From Brachycybe producta (lineage: Eukaryota; Arthropoda; Diplopoda; Playtdesmida; Andrognathidae), in the NCBI GenBank assembly GCA_036925085.1, contig JAUPFP010000068.1, positions 341,501 to 405,500 of the forward strand: DNA of 64,000 bases. The letters are read 5' to 3'. Below, piece after piece: positions 33,601 to 45,600 of the stretch. The notes beneath the pieces were generated by a model, which was not told the DNA's origin, made no database searches, and saw nothing but the letters and a program-made list of their open reading frames with translations. Position numbers and translations under genes: made by a program. Numbering within the stretch: position 1 is the stretch's first letter; each line of letters starts with the position of its first letter.

Positions 33601-36600
33601 TCTGCTTTTTTTCTGGCATTTTTGTTATGTTTTTGTCTCGAACTCATCATGTTGCACCTTTTTTCAGCTTGACGTGTGGATCGGGCATTAGCGAACGACG
33701 TTTTACCAAGTGTGGCGTTGGAGGAGGCACAAGAGAACCTCCGAGCGACGGAGGAATGAGATGACTGTGCTGATGAAGATGCGTATGCTGATGCTGATGT
33801 TGATGCATCTCTGTCCTCATGTACGGAGGCGGAGGAATGCTCACCGACCGATCCTGCGACGCAAGAAACCTGTTGTCCAGTTCGCGTCGTAGTAAATCGG
33901 CTTGGTCTGAAAATACGAACGGGGAGAGATTTTCCATTGTTAACATACGAAACCGTAAGATATACATTGAAAACAAGTTTAACACGTAGTGGGAAATTTT
34001 TCGGAATATCTTTACGTGATAAACGAATTTCTTGTTATAAGACGTATTAAGGTACCAAACCGAAAACATTTCGTGTTATCCGAACTTTGTCCGTTTTCGT
34101 GTTAAACGGTTTTCACTGCCAAAGTTGAAACCGTTTAACAACGAAATGGAAGAGACCGAAAATATATTTTGTGCTATCCGCTTTCGTGTCAAGAAAATTT
34201 GTTTCTGCTATTCTGAGAGACAGAACCGAAAACATTTCGTGTTAAAAGAATGTTTTGCTATTTTAATCGGCTGAGAGGAAAATACATTTCGCGTTATCCG
34301 ATTTTTCCTTTTATTCATTTTCGTGTTAAAAGAACCAGACCGAAGATGAAAGGTACCGAAATATTTTTTCGTGTTAAAGGAAAGTATTTTATGCTTTCTA
34401 AGGAACCGAACTGAAAAATTCATTTTGTGTTATCCGTTTTCGTGTTAAACGGTTTTCACTGTATAGAAGAAAAAAAAACATGAAAAAGGAAGTGAAAAAA
34501 GCGCCAATAAACTAGTAAGTGCGCTCACTTCCTTGCGGTAGCAAGAGATCGGCACCAAAAGGGCTAGGATTGCTTCCATGTAGTGGGAGTCCAGTCGATG
34601 TCAACTGAGCAGGTGACGGAATGGGAGGTGCGAACATCCCGTGGTGAGGATGCAACGATGTGGCCGGAGGCGGATGAGTAAACGGCGATTGTGCGTGATG
34701 ATGACTGTTATGCAAAGGCAGACCAAAGTTTTGTGTCGGAGGCGGAGGAGGTGGAGGAGTTGGCCTCAGAGAAGGAGGAGCAGGCGAAATATGAGGACCC
34801 GGATGAGCGCCTAGTACGGGATTGGCACTTGAGCTGCTTTTATTTTTAAAATTAAAAAAAAAACAATATTAAAAAAATACATATTAATTAAAGCAAAATG
34901 TCGACAACGGCGACGGTTTTAACCTGGCCCAAGTGGAGGCCTTGGAAAAAGAGAGACTAGCAAGGCTGGAAGTGAAGGCGATACTGGTAAAACTGGTGTT
35001 GGCGCTGCTGTTGCTACTGCTGCTCGGAGTGACGCTGCTCCTACTCAAACTGCTCACGTTACTACTGCGAAGGAGAAAGCAAGTGGTAGTTTTTCTTGGT
35101 TTGTATTTCTCGAAACGATAGTCGTTTCGAAACATCGAGCGACCAAAAGCATCACAGACGATACTTTTGGTCACTTGAAAGTTGTTTAAAAACTAGAATA
35201 GTAACTGAATCACACAATGTGAATTTCACGTTGTCGACGATATCCTTCTCGAAACGATAGTCGTTTCAAACCTTCAAGCGACCGAAAACATCACAGACGA
35301 TACTTTTGGTCATTCGAAAGTTACTCTCTGGTCCATTCTGCGTTTCATAAACAACTTCGAGATAAACTAGAACTTGTTTTAGAAACTAGAACAGTAACTG
35401 AAATCACACAATGAGATTTTCATGCTGGTGATGATACGCTTCTCGAAACGAGCTTTTTACAAACTTACGAGTGACCAAAAACATCGTAGACGATAACTTT
35501 CGATCACGCGAAAAGTTTTTCTCTCTTCTCTGGTTTCTTCTGCGTTTCTAAAAAAAAACTTCCAGATAAACTTGAACTTGTTTCAGAAACTAAACTAGTA
35601 ACTGAATCACACGGATGACATTTTTTCATTTAGTCGACGATATACTTCTCGAAACGACTATCGGTTCGAACCTTTGAGGGAACAAAAAGTATCGTAGACG
35701 ATACGTTTGGTCACTCGAAGGTTTATTCTCTGAACGTATAAGATGATTCATATGCACTTCTAGTTTCTTAACAAACTTTGAATTTCTTCTCAACAGTTGC
35801 TTTCGAAAAGCAGAAGTAACCAACTTTACGATGTTTAAACCTCGTAATAAGCAACAAAGAGCAACACATTTTGCATCGTCGTACCTATAACTCTGACTAT
35901 CTCTCGTCGTAGACGGACTGTGGTTCCGTGCTGTCACCAAAGGCGTCGTCACGCTCGTAGTAACCGTAACCGTGGTCGTAGTCGTACACGTAGCGTTCGA
36001 AGAAACGGGTAGTGGCGTCGCAGAATGCGGCGTCGGAGGCCTCACCACTCGTTCGACGGCCGAATGAGGCGTCGGAGGTCGCACCCTCTCGGGAGCGACC
36101 GTCCTCGGACTCCTTGGCCTCGGCGACGGAGTGACACGAGAGGTCACCGGGGTAATGGCTGGAATTACGGCCGTGTTGACAGGGGTAGGAATGGATGAGG
36201 AAGAGGCGCGAGGTGTTGCCGAAGTCGTCGTCGTGGTCGGCGTCGGCGGCGTCACGACCGGAAAGATCGTGGGTGGCGTCGAGGCAGCTCTAATACTGTT
36301 ATCTCTGGAGTTCGACTGCAGATGCTGATGCTGATGCTGATGAAGACCGGGATGAATAAGATGATGTTGATGGTGGTGATGAGGAGGATGATGGTGCCGG
36401 TGATGCGGGTAATGATGTTGATGAGGAAGGGACTGAGGTGGTTGCTGTTGTTGTTGTTGATGATGGTGATGATGAAGATGATGTTGCAACTGTTGTTGTT
36501 GTTGTTGCTGCTGCTGTAGCTGTTGCTGCTGTGGAGGCGCTGGAGGAAGCGGAAGAGGAAGAGGCGGTGGAGTAGGATTAAGATTGGGAATAGGTTGAGG

Positions 36601-39600
36601 TGTAGGAGTGGGAGTGTGGCTCGGTGGCGTCGGAGTCGGACTCGGCTCCTGCAGTCGAGGTCCGTTGGGCAACAGATGAGGAACTAGAGACGCCAATTGA
36701 GACTGCACAATCGAGCCACCGTTGCTACTACTGTTGTTCTGGTTATTCAGAGCAGCACTGAAGTTGCCCAACGGGGAATTACTCCTGCTATTTGGGAACA
36801 GGCTGTTGCCAATGTGATTTGTAATTTCCCCTACAGAAAATGACACAAAAAAATACAAAAAATGGCTTATTAATGTTTTTCGTATTCCTTAAAGGTGCGT
36901 TTCCACTCAAGCTCATCTATAAAGACTCACGAGTATGAGAGGAATTGTCCGAATTGTCTCAAATGCCCTACCAAACTCAAAAAACTGCAGCAAATCTTCC
37001 AAAAGCCCCAAACTACCCATTCACAATCGGATCAGAACTAACTGATTGAGGCAGACATTCCTTACCCATCATTTGGGCCCAGATCCGTGAGTCATGATCC
37101 GATCGTGCTAGGAATGTCTGAGGAATTGCTTCAAATGTCACGCGAGCATTTAGAATGTTCAAAAATGTTCTACGATTTTAAAGGAATTGCCACAAATATT
37201 TCATTAAACTCTGGAATTGTCTCAAGTGTTTAAATTACCCTAAAGAATGGCTTTAAATATGACATTTAAAGCCATTCTTTAGGGTAAAATTGCCACAGAT
37301 ATTCTACAAGCTTCAGAAATTGTCCCAAATATTCTACGAGCCTCCGGAATTGACTAAATTGTCCTAAATGGTCTATGAGTCTCAGAAAATGACTCAACTT
37401 CACATGATCCTAAGAAGTTGTCTTAAAAATTCCATGAATCTCAAAAATTCCTACAAATCTGACACAAAGCCTCAAAAATTCTCCACCATATGTTTTACGA
37501 GTCTTAGGAATTGTCTCAAATTTGACATTAAGTTTCAGAAATTGTCTTAAACAATCCTGAGTCTCGGAAATTACCTCAATTATCACCTGAGTCTGAAAAA
37601 ACTATTCCAAAATTTTTACAGGCCTCAATGGATGCCTCAATAATTGTTTCACGCGCCTCAAAATGATTCTCAATAATTGTCCAACATGTTCCAAAACTTC
37701 CCACCCCCACCCACATCCTTTCTTCAATCCCAACTTGCACCAAACCAAATTTTATTTAGTTCCCATGTTAATAAAAAAAATCTAAACTACGAAACATGTT
37801 GAGAACGTTATATAAAAATGAAATGTTTTTTTAAAAAAAAACCATTCAAAATGAAAAAAGCAAGAAAAAAGTCGACGATTTTGTTGTTGTTGTTCTTCTT
37901 TATTCCTCTCCTCACGCCTCCCCCCCCCCCTCCTCTAAGCAAAAACTAACATTTTTATTAGTAAAGATTATTTTGAAAATAGTTCTTTTATATTTGTGTT
38001 GTTCAAAGACAAATCGTTTTGAGTTTACGACTTGAGACGTTGACACTTAATAAAAAGGAAAAGAAGAAAATAACCACCACATAGTGACTCCAGTGAGTGA
38101 CTCAGCTTGACTTCTCTCTCTTCGCGTTCTTCCCTCAAGTCAACATCAAACTAATAATAAAGTGTTTTTAAAAAGCTCTCAGATAACAAGAAGAAGCAAA
38201 AGAACAAGTTTAAAGAGTCGCTATTTTTAAGTATCATCAGCCCAACAAAAAAATTAAATAGGCGTGAGACCAGACCACCAACAAAGTGCTAAAAACCCAC
38301 ACCAACTGGCACCAGGAGAGAGAATAAGATAGAGAGAAACAGAGAAAGAGAGACCGGGAAAGAGATAGAAAGAAAGAGATAGAGGGGAAAGAGATAGAAA
38401 GAAAGAGGGGAAAGAGATAGAAAGAAAGAGGGGAAAGAGATAGAAAGAAAGAGGGGAAAGAGATAGAAAGAAAGAGGGGAAAGAGATAGAAAGAAAGAGA
38501 GAGGGGAAAGAGATAGAAAGAGAGGGGAAAGAGATAGAAAGAAAGAGGGGAAAGAGATAGAAAGAAAGAGAGGGGAAAGAGATAGAAAGAAAGAGGGGAA
38601 AGAGATAGAAAGAAAGAGGGGAAAGAGATAGAAAGAGAGGGGAAAGAGATAGAAAGAGATAGAGGGGAAAGAGATAGAAAGAGATAGAGGGGAAAGAGAT
38701 AGAAAGAGAGGGGAAAGAGATAGAAAGAGATAGAGGGGAAAGAGATAGAAAGAGATAGAGGGGAAAGAGATAGAAAGAGAGTGGAAAGAGATAGAAAGAG
38801 AGGGGAAAGAGATAGAAAGAGAGGGGAAAGAGATAGAGGGGAAAGAGATAGAAAGAGATAGAAAGAGGGAAAGAGAGAGAGAGAGAAACAGAGAGGGACT
38901 CCTAGTGACATCAATTTGAATACAAATTGCCCCATAGAGACACAGGCAATTAAAAATCGAGACAAACAGAAGTTGGCTCCGCCTTTTTTATGACGAACGG
39001 CAACTTTTAATTGGTTTGTTGTGTGGTTCGACGTTGAAAAGGGCGGAGCATGTGACGTCAGACTACATAACCAACCAATTAGAAGTTGCCGGTCGTCATA
39101 AAAAGGGCGGAGCCAACTGGTGATCGTCCCGATTTCTTATTGAATGTCATAGAGACAGGACGTTGGCAAACAGGCAATTGTGCCCAGCATTATAATTTCT
39201 TTTCTTCCGCCCTTTTATGACGTCAGACCAAGTAACAAACCAATCAGATATTGATGACGCTGTGCACACTTGCCTGTAGACAAGTGTGCCCGCTCTCCAA
39301 AATCAATAGTATACTAAACAGAATCCTAAAGCACACAGACAGTTCTGCTCAGCACTAACTTTTCGTTTGCTCCGCCCTTTTATGAGCGTCATCAATTTCT
39401 AATTGGTTTGTTACTGGGTCTGATGTCACATGCCCCGCCCTTTTCAATTTCTATTTGGTTGATATTTGGTCTGATGCTCATAAAATGGCGGAGGGGGGGG
39501 GGGGGGGGCAAACGAAAAGCTAGTGCTGGGCAGAGATGCCTGTCTTAGAGAGAGAGAGAGACTCTACTTTTAATGTGTTTGTTGCGCCCTCTAGTGCGCT

Positions 39601-42600
39601 TCGTATCCTTCCACTGGCACGAATGCTCTTTACGTCGGCCACCCAACCACCCTCTCATATATCAATTAGTGTTCACTGAGGCTTGTAATTTTCTCACTTT
39701 AATAAACAGATGATGACAGACTTAGTTTGTTACAGCATCCAAGCAAGCAAGTGCGCCCCCCCTTCCCCTTTTCCTTAGCCCTTCTTTCTCTCTCCCTCCC
39801 CCCCCCTCCTATCCAACCCCCCCTCCCTTCAATCTAATCCAATCAATGTCCAAATTCCCTCATCTGTTTATGATACATAACATCTGCCCAAAGCAATCCA
39901 TTTTGCTTTCAAACAAAATGGTGAAATGGTCCATGTAGTAGTTTAATATTTATTCCCTTGATGCGCGCAAACACATCAACGCCAGTGTTTATTAATTAAT
40001 AAACTCAAATTAAGTGATTTGCACAACTTGTAGACACAAAACGACCAAAACATATTTTTCAAAAAGAAAAAGAAGAAAAAAATGCAAAATTTATTGAAAA
40101 ATAATAGCAAAAATATGTTGACGCCATAATTGATCGTCTTCTAGCTGTTGAAAATTGCGTTCTCCATTTGGCTCATTATTAGTTTGCTACTAAACATTAT
40201 TAGATCAGCACCAACGGCGCCTCCGGCGGCGCACTCGCGTCTGCGACCCTTTTTCTATGCACATCAATTGCGACCTCAACAGCCTATGGTAAAATGATTC
40301 CCACCGGAAGTCCAGATCATCGTGATCCGAATTTAAAAAACATGTTTCAATTACATGATGAATAAATATATTCAAAAAATACAATTGCTAAAATATAGAA
40401 GACATTTTGCATTTAAGATGGAGGAATAGATGTTTATTTTGCTTTTGTCTTCTTAGAGGGCGCCACTGCAATGGCTAACGCTATGCTCCATAAACGTTTT
40501 TGTAAAAGCCCAGAGTAATCTGCAACGGCGGCGGCGGCGACAGCATCCTCTAGAACAGGCAATTAGAAATCGGGACAAACAGAAATTGACTCCGCCCTTT
40601 TTATGACGATCGGCAACTTCTAATTAATTTATTGTGTGGTTCGACGTTGAAAAGGGCGGAGCATGTGACGTCAGACTACATAACCAACCAATTAGAAGTT
40701 ACCGTTCGTTCTAAAAAGAGCGGAGCCAACTTGTTTATTCCGTTTTCTAATTGCCTGTTCCTCTAGAGCATGCTTGCTGCAGCAATCTCAGCGGAGCATC
40801 CTGAAGCCACTTTCTCCCCTATTTCAACAAGGAAGTGTTATGCCAGGGACACACATGCAGAAAACATGAAAGAAAACAGACAATTCTTCCGTTTTCAAGT
40901 GCAAGAAACATAAATGAACCAATAGGATTGTTGCTTGCAATGACGTCATCAAAACATTTTTGTAGACTCAAAGCAAACAAAACTGTAGAACACATGTTGC
41001 CTGTGTTTCACAATAGATGGCGTGTCACATTTCTGTTCAGCATGTGTGTTCATCACACGCAAACGTAAAAAGAAAACGAACAAAAATTTCTTTTGTTGCA
41101 ATGGTTTTCTTGTGTGTTTTCTGTTGTCTGTTTCTGCATGTGTGTCCCCCTGACTTTAGAAAGAAACAAAAGTTGGGAGAGGGGAGGAGGAAAAACACTT
41201 TTTTCGGTAACCTAAACTAAATGATCCTAACAGAACCTAACCGAAACGAACCTAATTTACTTTCAAAGAGAAAAAAAAAAGTGTTTTCCCACCTCCTCCT
41301 AACTTTATTTTGTTAAAATAAGGGAGAGACTGATAGCAGAATACTCGATGAGATTCCTGCTGCAGCATACTCTAGAGGATGTTGCTGCTGCTGCAGATTA
41401 CTCTGGGCTGCTCAGATTTCTACCACATATACAGTACCTTGAAGAGAGGCTATACAAATTAAAGCTCACTTACACTTTTTTTTCTCTCTAAAGCCTCGTT
41501 TTCACGATAGTTGCTATCATGAGAGCAGCAACTATTGCGAGAAGACGTGAAGACCACATGACAGTCACTATCGCCCACTGTCACGATAGCACTATCACAA
41601 CTATCCCGTTTGACTAGATAGTTGATAGTACTGTCGCGATAGTGATAGTTGTTGTGTGACAGCTTTGTAGGGAAAAATATCCACTTTGTAGGGAAATTTG
41701 GCTTTCTGGAGGGCGAGACAGAGGCAACACTGCTGTTGACACAATGATATCAATGAAGTAGACGTCACACTGTCACATGTGACAGAACTATCACGTTAAC
41801 TTCAAGACGTGTAGACAGTTGCTATCGTGATAGAGTGAACTATCGCAACTTTCATGACAGCTACTCTCACGATAGAACTATCGCCACCGTGAAAACGAGG
41901 CTTAACATATGAGTTGAACTACCTCTATGTATATATTAAGTTAAATAATAAAAGTGATGCTGTCATAAGAAAAACAGGGGGAGGGGGAGGAGAAAGCTAA
42001 GAAAGATGCTACTAGCAACCATTTTGGTTGCTAAGCAACCAAATTCAGTAAAAGATCTCTTCTGTTAGCTTATTAAATAAAGATGCTACAACAACATAAG
42101 AAAGAAAAGAAGAATTTGGCAAAAAAAAAAAACATTAAAAGGGGGAAAAAAGAAGATCATTTCTGTGTCTTTTTCTCTCTCAAAGTCAAGAGACTGTTTA
42201 TAGAAAGAAAAGTCTTAAATTCTAAAAGATAAAATTGTCTTAACAGAAAGAAACAACAAGAAGAAATTTATGAGACTCTCTCTCTCTCTCTCTCTTTTTC
42301 ATTTCTTGTTTTTTGACAGCTGTTAATGAATGGAAAACACCTGCAAATTGTAATCCTTTTCAAGAATCTCTTTAAAAACATTTGTTTTGACAGCCATTTT
42401 ATTTTATTACACTTTTTTTTTTTTAAAGACAAACAAAAAATGGTTTTGTCTTTAACAAAAAAACATTTACAAGGCGGAGGGAGGAGAAACATTTACACAC
42501 AAATTAGAAAAAAAAGGGTCAAAATACTTAAAACAGTATTTTTTTTTAAAAAAAAATCCACATCTTTTAAGATATTTAAAGAGACCATTCATTAACTCCA

Positions 42601-45600
42601 GAAATTTCTTTGTCAAAATATTGTCAAGAATTATATTCAACGATTACCCAAAACGATTTTTAAAATTTAAAATAAGTGATTTTAATGTAATTTAAAAAAT
42701 TAAAAATCAGTTGACTTCATGTGAAATGAACTTTATCAGATAGATGCGCCACCAAACAACGGACATTGGCAACAAACCTCCCCCAAAGTCTACTCCTCTA
42801 CTCGAATTCTAATGTGTTGTCTGTCACCTCACAGGCAATTAGAAATCGGGAAGAACATAAGTTGGCTCCGCCCTTAGTTATGACGACCGGCAACTTTTAA
42901 TTGGTTGGTTGCGTGGTACGACGTTGAAAAGGGCGGAGCATGTGACGTCAGACTACATAACCAACCAATTAGAAGTTGCCGGTCGTCATAAAAAGGGCGG
43001 AGCCAACTTCTGTTTGTCCCGATTTCTAATTACCTGTGTCACCTCACATTACTTTCATTTGAATTACTAACATTTGAAATTTTGAATGATTCCACACATG
43101 GAAGGTTGTATTCAGTTGAATATGAATAGGGAATACCTATATTTCATAAAGGATTTCTGCCTTTGCCACAAAAATGGCGGACGGAGGCTTTCGTTTTTGG
43201 AAATTTAAAATGGCGTCGTTTGGTGACTCAGGAAAAGTCACTTCATTTTCAAGTTTTTTTTATGGTTTCAATGATTTATTTTAAATTTTAAAAATCGTTT
43301 TGGCAATCGTTGTGTAAGTCTTGACAATATTTTAAAAAGAAATTTCTGGAGGTAATTATGGTCTCTTAAGGTGGCTGAATATATATTTAATTCAAAAGCC
43401 CCCCCCCCCCAAAAAAATGGCCTCCGTTCTGAACAATGACAGCCATGACAGTTGTTTTGAATTACTCTTTCTCCTGTTGTTGTGGTTGAGGGTTTTTTTT
43501 AAAAAAAAGTTAAGAAAAAATAATTATTTTCATCCTAAAGTTTAGAAAAAACAAAGATTCCTGTGGGTTCCCCCCTATTGTATAGATGGGGTGCTGGGAG
43601 AAAGGGGCAGAGACAAGAGAGATGGGTGAAGAAGAAAAAAATGAAACTAAAAACAACATAAATTTATTGTTTTTCAAAAATAGGGGGAGGGGGGGGGGAA
43701 TGCCGAACGGAATATTAAAAATACATTTGTGTTTTACAAAAAAAAAATAAGTAAAAGAAGCAACAGAAGCCACCTTATTTCCACCCATTTTTCAATCTCC
43801 ATCCGCTTTTCCCCCCTAAGCCTACATATGTTGTAGAAAATTCATCTACCCTGATAAATCTCCTATTTGGATAAACGCTCTAGCCTCCTCTTACAGCCCT
43901 TTCGCACCTTTGTTAGACTGGCAGTGTGCATTGGAAATCCAAAATAACAAATCCCACAGTTCGGTTCTCTCATAAATGAGCCACAAGGCTCATCAACATG
44001 AAATGACCCTTAAAGCGACCGGTACACACCTCCGGAAGTTTACTTTCAAAATATTGTCAAGAGATTTACCCAATGATTGCCAAAATAATTATTTTTTAAA
44101 TTTTAAATAAGTAAATATAATTAAAAATCAATTAATTTCATATAAATGGACTTTATCAGATAGATGCGCCACCAAACAACACACATTGGCAACAAAATCC
44201 CAAAGTATACTCCTCTACTCGAATTCTGATGTTGTCACCTAACATCACCTTTTAATTCCCTATTCAAATACACGTATTTCCTATTCGTTTCAAAGTACAT
44301 GGATTTAATATTCGAATTATCTCCACCTGCCCACGTGGCTCTCGAGTTGATTGGAAAGTTGTATTGAGTTGAGTATGAAATGGGAAATAGATGTATTTGA
44401 TTCAGGAATTATGGAAATGTGAGGTGACAACATTTGCCACTAAATTAAGGGGGAGACGTTCGGTTTTTAAAAATTTAAAATGGCGTCGTTTGGTGATTTT
44501 TGTAATTTTAATGTCGTGCCGCAACTAGGAATTTTGTGCCCGGAGACTATATTACTGTGAACGCCCCCCTTACCTCCCTAACAGCTAGCTACTCACACAA
44601 ATTTGAGTAGTTTGTATATAGTGTGATTAAATGTGAATTTTCAGGCTCACAAGTGTTAGCTTAAAATAAAAACCTACTATATATTCTCTTTAGTATAAGT
44701 ATTGCTTATAGCAGAGCCTACAACTTTTTGTAAATTTTGCAAATTGCACGACGGGTTTACTAGTCTGAGTAATTTGTACAATACATGAAAACTACTAAAT
44801 TAATGTGGAATAAAGAAAATAGTGGGGGGGGGGGGAAGTATAATTTCAAAATTTATAAGTCATTATTAAATTTTAATTTCTAAACGTTTGGGCGCCCGAA
44901 GATTAACTTTTCTCCATCCTCCTCGTTGTTGCGCCACTGCCTCCAATAGCAGAAATCTCGCTAATAGCAACATTTTCGACACCGCATATACATAGACATA
45001 CATGTAAATAATATATTGATCACATTTTTATCATCCGTCCGTCGTCTTCTCAAAACTGCAGAGTTGAAAATTGAAAGAAAAAAAAACGGGGGAAGAAAGA
45101 AGTTGCCAGAGAAACGTAAAAGAGAGATAGACATTTGGTATTAGAAGCACGTAAATAAAGAAAACAGATAACACACATATATGTGTATATTATATGCATA
45201 AAAGAAGCTCAAGAAAATTGGATAAAATATTCTTCAAAAATATATATATATCTTGAGCTCGTTTTAATTTTCATAAGAAACTCATCTTTTTTTTTTTTTG
45301 GAATATAATAATATTCAGAATGAGTGGAAGAGAAGAAGAAGAAAAAAAAAACAAAAAAACAAATAAAATATATGAAGTTTGAAAATTGAAGCAGAGGCTA
45401 CACTGTATAATTTATATTGAGGATGAATTCAAACCATGTGACTTTCGTGTGACCTTCACAGCCAACGACCTTTGTATAACCTTTCATCATTGCATAAACT
45501 TTTAATTCAATTCAACTCAGTACAATTGTAAAATCAGCTCGTGAGCCACGTGGCAAAGGAGGGAAGGGAGAAAATAGGGGAGAGGAGGAGGAAAAGAGGG

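Noticed and set aside
33647-33706. Extension of the His-X exon to a later donor (LKKG|GTGCAA)
   Set aside because: It breaks phase with the FDKIPK exon. The donor TTG|GTAAAA at 33707 keeps frame and matches the family order.
36131-36519. Plus-strand Val- and Met/Leu-rich frames opposite the large AUTS2-like exon
   Set aside because: Antisense of the Thr- and His/Gln-rich coding sequence.
38237-38965. Long minus-strand open frame of Ser/Phe/Leu/Pro
   Set aside because: It is a translation of the polypurine minisatellite. There is no start context, no family resemblance, and the frame is a by-product of repeat composition.
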